A stretch of 8,645 bases of DNA, taken from positions 1 to 8,645 of the forward strand of contig JAJXEL010000091.1 of NCBI GenBank assembly GCA_021639925.1, read 5' to 3'. This DNA is from Alphaproteobacteria bacterium (GTDB taxonomy: Bacteria; Pseudomonadota; Alphaproteobacteria; CAAGCB01; CAG-977). Shown here one piece after another: positions 5,837-8,645 of the stretch (its first letter is position 1; every line of letters begins with the position of its first letter). The position numbers and the translations under genes were made by a program. Under the pieces are notes generated by a model. It saw nothing but the letters and a program-made list of their open reading frames with translations. It was not told the DNA's origin and did no database searches.

Positions 5837-6578
5837 GTTGAATGCTTCCGTCGGGCAGATGCAGATGATCATGATGGTGGCGGTAGACGGCCAAAGCCGG
5901 CTTTTCGCCATATAAACGGCGGTATCCCGGCAGATCGGCAATTTCGTCGGGGGCGCCGGAACAGCAGATATGACGGTTGATGCACAACACCCGGTGCGAT
6001 CCGGCCATAACGATGTGCAGATCGTGCGATACCATGACAATGGCGCATTTTTTTGTTTGGTTCAGCTCGTCCAGCAAAGCGTAAAACTGTTCTTCGCCGA
6101 CCGGATCCAGCCCCTGCGCCGGTTCGTCCAATACCAGCAGATCGGGCCGTTTTAACAACGTTCTGGCCAACATGACGCGCTGCATTTCCCCGCCGGACAA
6201 AGGGTGGACGCTGCGCTGCAGGATTTCCGCAGGCAGGCCCGTCTGTTTTAAAACGCCGGCCAGTTCTGTGTCGCTGCAGGGCGTGTCAAGACATAAAAAA
6301 CGCCTGACTGTCAGCGGAATGGCGCGGGATAAATTCAGTTTTTGGGGAACGTAACCGATTTTAAGCCCGGGTTTTTTCCATACGCGGCCGCTGTCCGGCC
6401 GGATAATGCCCAGAATAATTTTCAGCAGCGTTGTTTTTCCCGCGCCGTTCGGGCCGATCAGCGTGACGATCCGTTCCGGCGGTATTTCAAAGGAAATGCC
6501 GTCCAGCACGGAAACGCCGTTAAAACTCAGACAGACGTCGTCCAGCTTGACCAAAGCTTCTTGTTGTTGTTCGGGCAT
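5826..6578 (-). CDS. znuC: Zinc ABC transporter ATPase ZnuC
   Basis: 250 residues with every ABC ATPase motif: Walker A GPNGAGKTT (42-50), Q-loop Q79, signature LSGGE (127-131), Walker B LLVLDEP (147-153), D-loop GLD (156-158) and the H-loop His185. The C-terminus is histidine-rich (H234, H235, H236, H238, H240, H248), a feature of zinc-type ABC ATPases such as ZnuC that may sense or bind zinc. It energises uptake through ZnuB at the cytoplasmic face. It is the first gene of znuCB and is divergent from znuA across 77 bp. The ribosome site is weak (GGA seven bases before the ATG), suggesting modest translation. Confidence 0.96.
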   Translation of the reverse strand: MPEQQQEALVKLDDVCLSFNGVSVLDGISFEIPPERIVTLIGPNGAGKTTLLKIILGIIRPDSGRVWKKPGLKIGYVPQKLNLSRAIPLTVRRFLCLDTPCSDTELAGVLKQTGLPAEILQRSVHPLSGGEMQRVMLARTLLKRPDLLVLDEPAQGLDPVGEEQFYALLDELNQTKKCAIVMVSHDLHIVMAGSHRVLCINRHICCSGAPDEIADLPGYRRLYGEKPALAVYRHHHDHLHLPDGSIQHVD

Positions 6579-6655
6579 GGGATTATCCGGTTTTAGAACT
6601 TGTTTTTCATGTCATAGCGTAATACACAATAAAGGAAAAGAGGATAATTTTTTTT
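6579..6655. promoter_or_regulatory. Divergent znuC/znuA control region with possible Zur dyad
   Basis: The 77 bp between the two starts must hold both promoters. Centred at 6618 is an imperfect dyad, TGTCATAGCGTAATACA (6610-6626), with the symmetric pattern TGT..TA...TA..ACA. It resembles the AT-rich TGTTATA-type dyads bound by Zur in other proteobacteria, but the match is partial. No -35/-10 pair on either strand is convincing; TATGAC on the minus strand and CACAAT on the plus strand are possible -10 elements overlapping the dyad. Zinc repression of both transcripts by Zur is the expected logic for a znu locus, so the site is plausible from context more than from sequence. Confidence 0.4.
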
Positions 6656-7534
6656 ATGTCTTTCAGAACAGCTTTTACGGTGTTTTGCAGTATTGTTTTC
6701 CTGGCCGGATCCGTTTCGGCGCGGCCGTCCGTCGTCGTTTCCGTTGCTCCGCTTCATTCGGCGGTCAGCGCCGTTATGCAAGGCGCGGGCGAACCGGAAT
6801 TGTTGTTAAATCCGGCCGTGTCCGTGCATGATTATCATTTAAAGCCTTCCGATATGCAGCGTCTGGCCAAAGCCGATGTTTTATTCTGGGGCGGGCCGGC
6901 ATTGGAATCGTTTCTTGAAAAACCTTTGGTTTCCGCCGGATTGTCGGATAAAAACGTCGCTTTTCTGGCCGATTCGCGGATAACGCTTTATCCGGCGCGC
7001 GGCGGCGGCGGTATTGACGGGCATTTTTGGCTGGATCCCGAAAATATGGCCCGGGCGGCGCGGATCGCGGCGGAAAAACTGGCGGTTTTGGATCCTGATC
7101 ATGCGGCTTTGTATCAGGAAAACGCGGAACAGTTTGAAAAGCAGATGCGGGAATTGACGGCAAAAGGCAAAAAAATGCTCCGCCCCTATGCGGGAAAACC
7201 GTATGTAACGTTTCACGATGCGTACCAGTATTTTGAAAAAAGCTTTGGTTTAACGCCGGCGGGGGCGGTTTTTATCGATCCTCATCACGCCGCCGGGGCC
7301 GCGCGGGTCAGCGCCCTGCGTGAAAAAATAAAACGGGCGGGGAAAGTATGCCTGTTTGCAGAACCGCAGTTTTCTGATAAAAGATTAAAAGTTGTCGCGG
7401 AAGATCTGCCCGTTGTTCCCGGCACGCTGGATCCGGCCGGGATCGGCCTGCCGCCGGGGGCGGATTTTTACGCGCGAATGATGAACGCTTTGTTTGATTC
7501 GTTTGTCCGGTGCTTTTCCCGGCTGGCGGAATAA
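6656..7534 (+). CDS. znuA: Periplasmic zinc-binding protein ZnuA
   Basis: 292 residues of the cluster 9 (metal) substrate-binding protein family. A signal peptide MSFRTAFTVFCSIVFLAGSVSA ends at about A22. Likely zinc ligands are H58 in SVHDYHLKPSD, H123 in GHFWLDPENM, H187 in TFHDAYQYFE, and possibly D259 in GTLDP, matching the pattern of ZnuA proteins. The ligand loop between the first two histidines, which is long and His-rich in E. coli ZnuA, is here only a short ARGGGGIDG (114-122). The protein therefore lacks the usual flexible zinc-scavenging loop. The ATG at 6656 follows GAGGA (6640-6644) at a rather long 11 nt. It binds periplasmic zinc and hands it to ZnuB, encoded divergently with znuC. 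The next gene begins 15 nt after its stop, so they are probably one transcript. Confidence 0.94.
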   Translation: MSFRTAFTVFCSIVFLAGSVSARPSVVVSVAPLHSAVSAVMQGAGEPELLLNPAVSVHDYHLKPSDMQRLAKADVLFWGGPALESFLEKPLVSAGLSDKNVAFLADSRITLYPARGGGGIDGHFWLDPENMARAARIAAEKLAVLDPDHAALYQENAEQFEKQMRELTAKGKKMLRPYAGKPYVTFHDAYQYFEKSFGLTPAGAVFIDPHHAAGAARVSALREKIKRAGKVCLFAEPQFSDKRLKVVAEDLPVVPGTLDPAGIGLPPGADFYARMMNALFDSFVRCFSRLAE

Positions 7535-7549
7535 GTGAGGGGTATGCCG

Positions 7550-8645
7550 GTGAAGTTTTCGGTCGTTCTGTTTTTTCTTTTTTGCCTGCTGCCGTTTGAT
7601 TTGCCGGCTCAGACCGTTATGGCGCAGCGAATCAGGTATCCCGTCGCCGCCGGAACTTTTTATCCCCGCGACGCCCGGGAACTGGCCCGTCGGACGGCCG
7701 ACCTGATCGAATCGGCCGACCGCAGACTGCGGCTGCCGGCTTCGGAAATTCCCAAAGCGATTATTGTTCCGCATAACGCTTTTTATTTTTCCGGCGACGT
7801 TGCCGCGGCGGGATATGCGGCGCTGCGGCGGCTGAAGCCTTTTGTCAAGCGTGTCGTTTTGATCGGATCGTCGCATCAGGGGCAGTATTTCGGCATTTCG
7901 CTGTCCCAGGCCAAATATTGGGAAATGCCCGACCGGCAGTTTGAAATTGACCGGGAATTAACGGAAAAGCTTTTGAAAATTCAGGGAATCGGCTTTGACA
8001 GCGACGCGCACGAAGCCGAATCGTCTTTGGAAATGCAGCTGCCGTTTGTCAGCGCCGTTTTCGGCAAAGACGTCAAGATTATGCCGATTTTGGTCGAAGA
8101 CGCCAGTATCGAACAGGTTTCCGATTTAATCGCGGCCGTATGGGGCGGGCCGGAAACGGTCATTATCATTTCGACCGACATGTCTTCGGGCAAACAGGAT
8201 GAAAAAGTCAAATCGGATATTTATGACATATCGAAACTGCTGGAAAAAGAAGAATACGCAAAAATCAAACCCAAACATTTTTGCGCGCCGCTTCCCGTTG
8301 CCGGGTTGCTGGCATATGTGCGGGAAAATCATTTTTCCGTTCAAACGATCGAATTGCAGACGTCGGCCGATGTTTTCCCGGCGACGGACAAAGTTGTCGG
8401 ATTCGGGGCGTTCGGCGTTTATGAAACGAACGACGGCGCCGAAGACAATAAAGTGCAAATGGAAAACATTTTGCAGGCTAATCAGGAATCTTTGCTGCGC
8501 GTTGCGGCGCAGTCAATCGTGACCGGATTTGAACGCGGCCGTCCTTTGCGCCTGCGCGAATCGCGCTATCCCGAAGAACTGCGGCAAAAAGGCGCGACAT
8601 TCGTCAATATTTATTATAACGGCGCTTTGCGCGGCAGCGCCGGAT
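7550..8645 (+). CDS. Memo-AMMECR1 fusion protein with signal-like N-terminus, 3' end cut
   Basis: The frame runs to the window edge (365 codons seen). I start it at GTG 7550 because GAGGGG (7537-7542) lies seven bases upstream; an ATG two codons earlier would sit almost on the ribosome site. The first 20-25 residues, MKFSVVLFFLFCLLPFDLPA, look like a signal peptide. Residues about 28-295 match Memo-like proteins (AmmeMemoRadiSam system protein B): YPVAAGTFYP, IIVPHNAFYFSG with H75, SSHQG with H109, HEAESSLEMQLPF with H154, STDMSSG with D210, and CAPLPVAG with C245. Residues about 312-365 match the start of AMMECR1 (system protein A): LLRVAAQSIVTGF, a GATFVNIY strand, then LRGSAG where LRGCIG is usual. 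The Memo His in SSDxSH(Y) and the AMMECR1 Cys are both replaced. Protein A-B fusions occur in the family, whose chemistry is unknown; Memo is thought to bind metal. Position behind znuA suggests a metal-linked, extracytoplasmic role. The radical SAM partner is not in the window. Confidence 0.85.
   Translation, partial: MKFSVVLFFLFCLLPFDLPAQTVMAQRIRYPVAAGTFYPRDARELARRTADLIESADRRLRLPASEIPKAIIVPHNAFYFSGDVAAAGYAALRRLKPFVKRVVLIGSSHQGQYFGISLSQAKYWEMPDRQFEIDRELTEKLLKIQGIGFDSDAHEAESSLEMQLPFVSAVFGKDVKIMPILVEDASIEQVSDLIAAVWGGPETVIIISTDMSSGKQDEKVKSDIYDISKLLEKEEYAKIKPKHFCAPLPVAGLLAYVRENHFSVQTIELQTSADVFPATDKVVGFGAFGVYETNDGAEDNKVQMENILQANQESLLRVAAQSIVTGFERGRPLRLRESRYPEELRQKGATFVNIYYNGALRGSAG

Noticed and set aside
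5837..6040. 68-codon N-terminal extension of znuB
   Set aside because: It lies inside znuC in another frame, is not hydrophobic, and does not fit the ABC-3 permease family; the ATG at 5834-5836 begins the membrane protein properly.
6579..6655. Metal riboswitch upstream of znuA
   Set aside because: The leader is too short and AT-rich, with no stable stem or terminator hairpin before the start codon.
6774..7876. Minus-strand open frames opposite znuA and the Memo fusion gene
   Set aside because: They show Arg/Pro-rich shadow composition and lie opposite genes with clear family motifs.

Overview
The window looks like chromosomal DNA of a Gram-negative bacterium, most likely Pseudomonadota. It encodes an outer-membrane-type lipoprotein with an OmpA-like domain, periplasmic proteins with signal peptides, a ZnuABC zinc importer and a secretion-type hexameric ATPase. 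The degenerate GGDEF/EAL-type protein and the DotB-like ATPase fit an alphaproteobacterium, possibly an uncultured host-associated lineage, but the class is inferred only from the character of the proteins. Coding is dense, mid-GC, and intergenic regions are AT-rich.

Layout. 1-2089 (minus): a probable two-gene operon, an OmpA-like coiled-coil lipoprotein followed by a GTG-started protein that reads as a degenerate GGDEF-EAL composite and runs off the left edge. 2090-2290: AT-rich divergent promoter region. 2291-2367 (plus): tRNA-Arg(ACG) with encoded CCA, followed directly by a perfect 17-bp terminator hairpin. 2408-2650: two near-identical ~114-bp tandem repeats plus a 15-nt third start, carrying pieces of the adjacent tRNA in both orientations. 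2740-3977 (plus): an operon of a small exported DUF1090-type protein and a fused methionine sulfoxide reductase MsrA-MsrB, ended by a bidirectional terminator. 4004-4969 (minus): a stand-alone PilT/DotB-type ATPase with its own promoter. 5033-6578 (minus): znuC and znuB, overlapping by 11 nt. 6656-8645 (plus): znuA, divergent from znuCB, and 15 nt behind it a gene fusing a Memo-like domain to an AMMECR1 domain behind a signal-peptide-like N-terminus; it is cut by the right edge.

How the genes fit together. ZnuA captures zinc in the periplasm, ZnuB is the membrane channel and ZnuC the ATPase; the shared 77-bp divergent region holds a weak dyad that could be a Zur site. The Memo-AMMECR1 gene is placed to be co-expressed with znuA, so a role in metal handling outside the cytoplasm is a reasonable but untested inference. 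MsrAB repairs oxidised methionines in the cytoplasm.

Most unusual points: the tRNA-derived tandem repeat, the apparently exported Memo-AMMECR1 fusion with altered motif residues, and the pairing of a catalytically degenerate GGDEF-EAL protein with an OmpA-like lipoprotein that lacks the usual peptidoglycan-binding residues.
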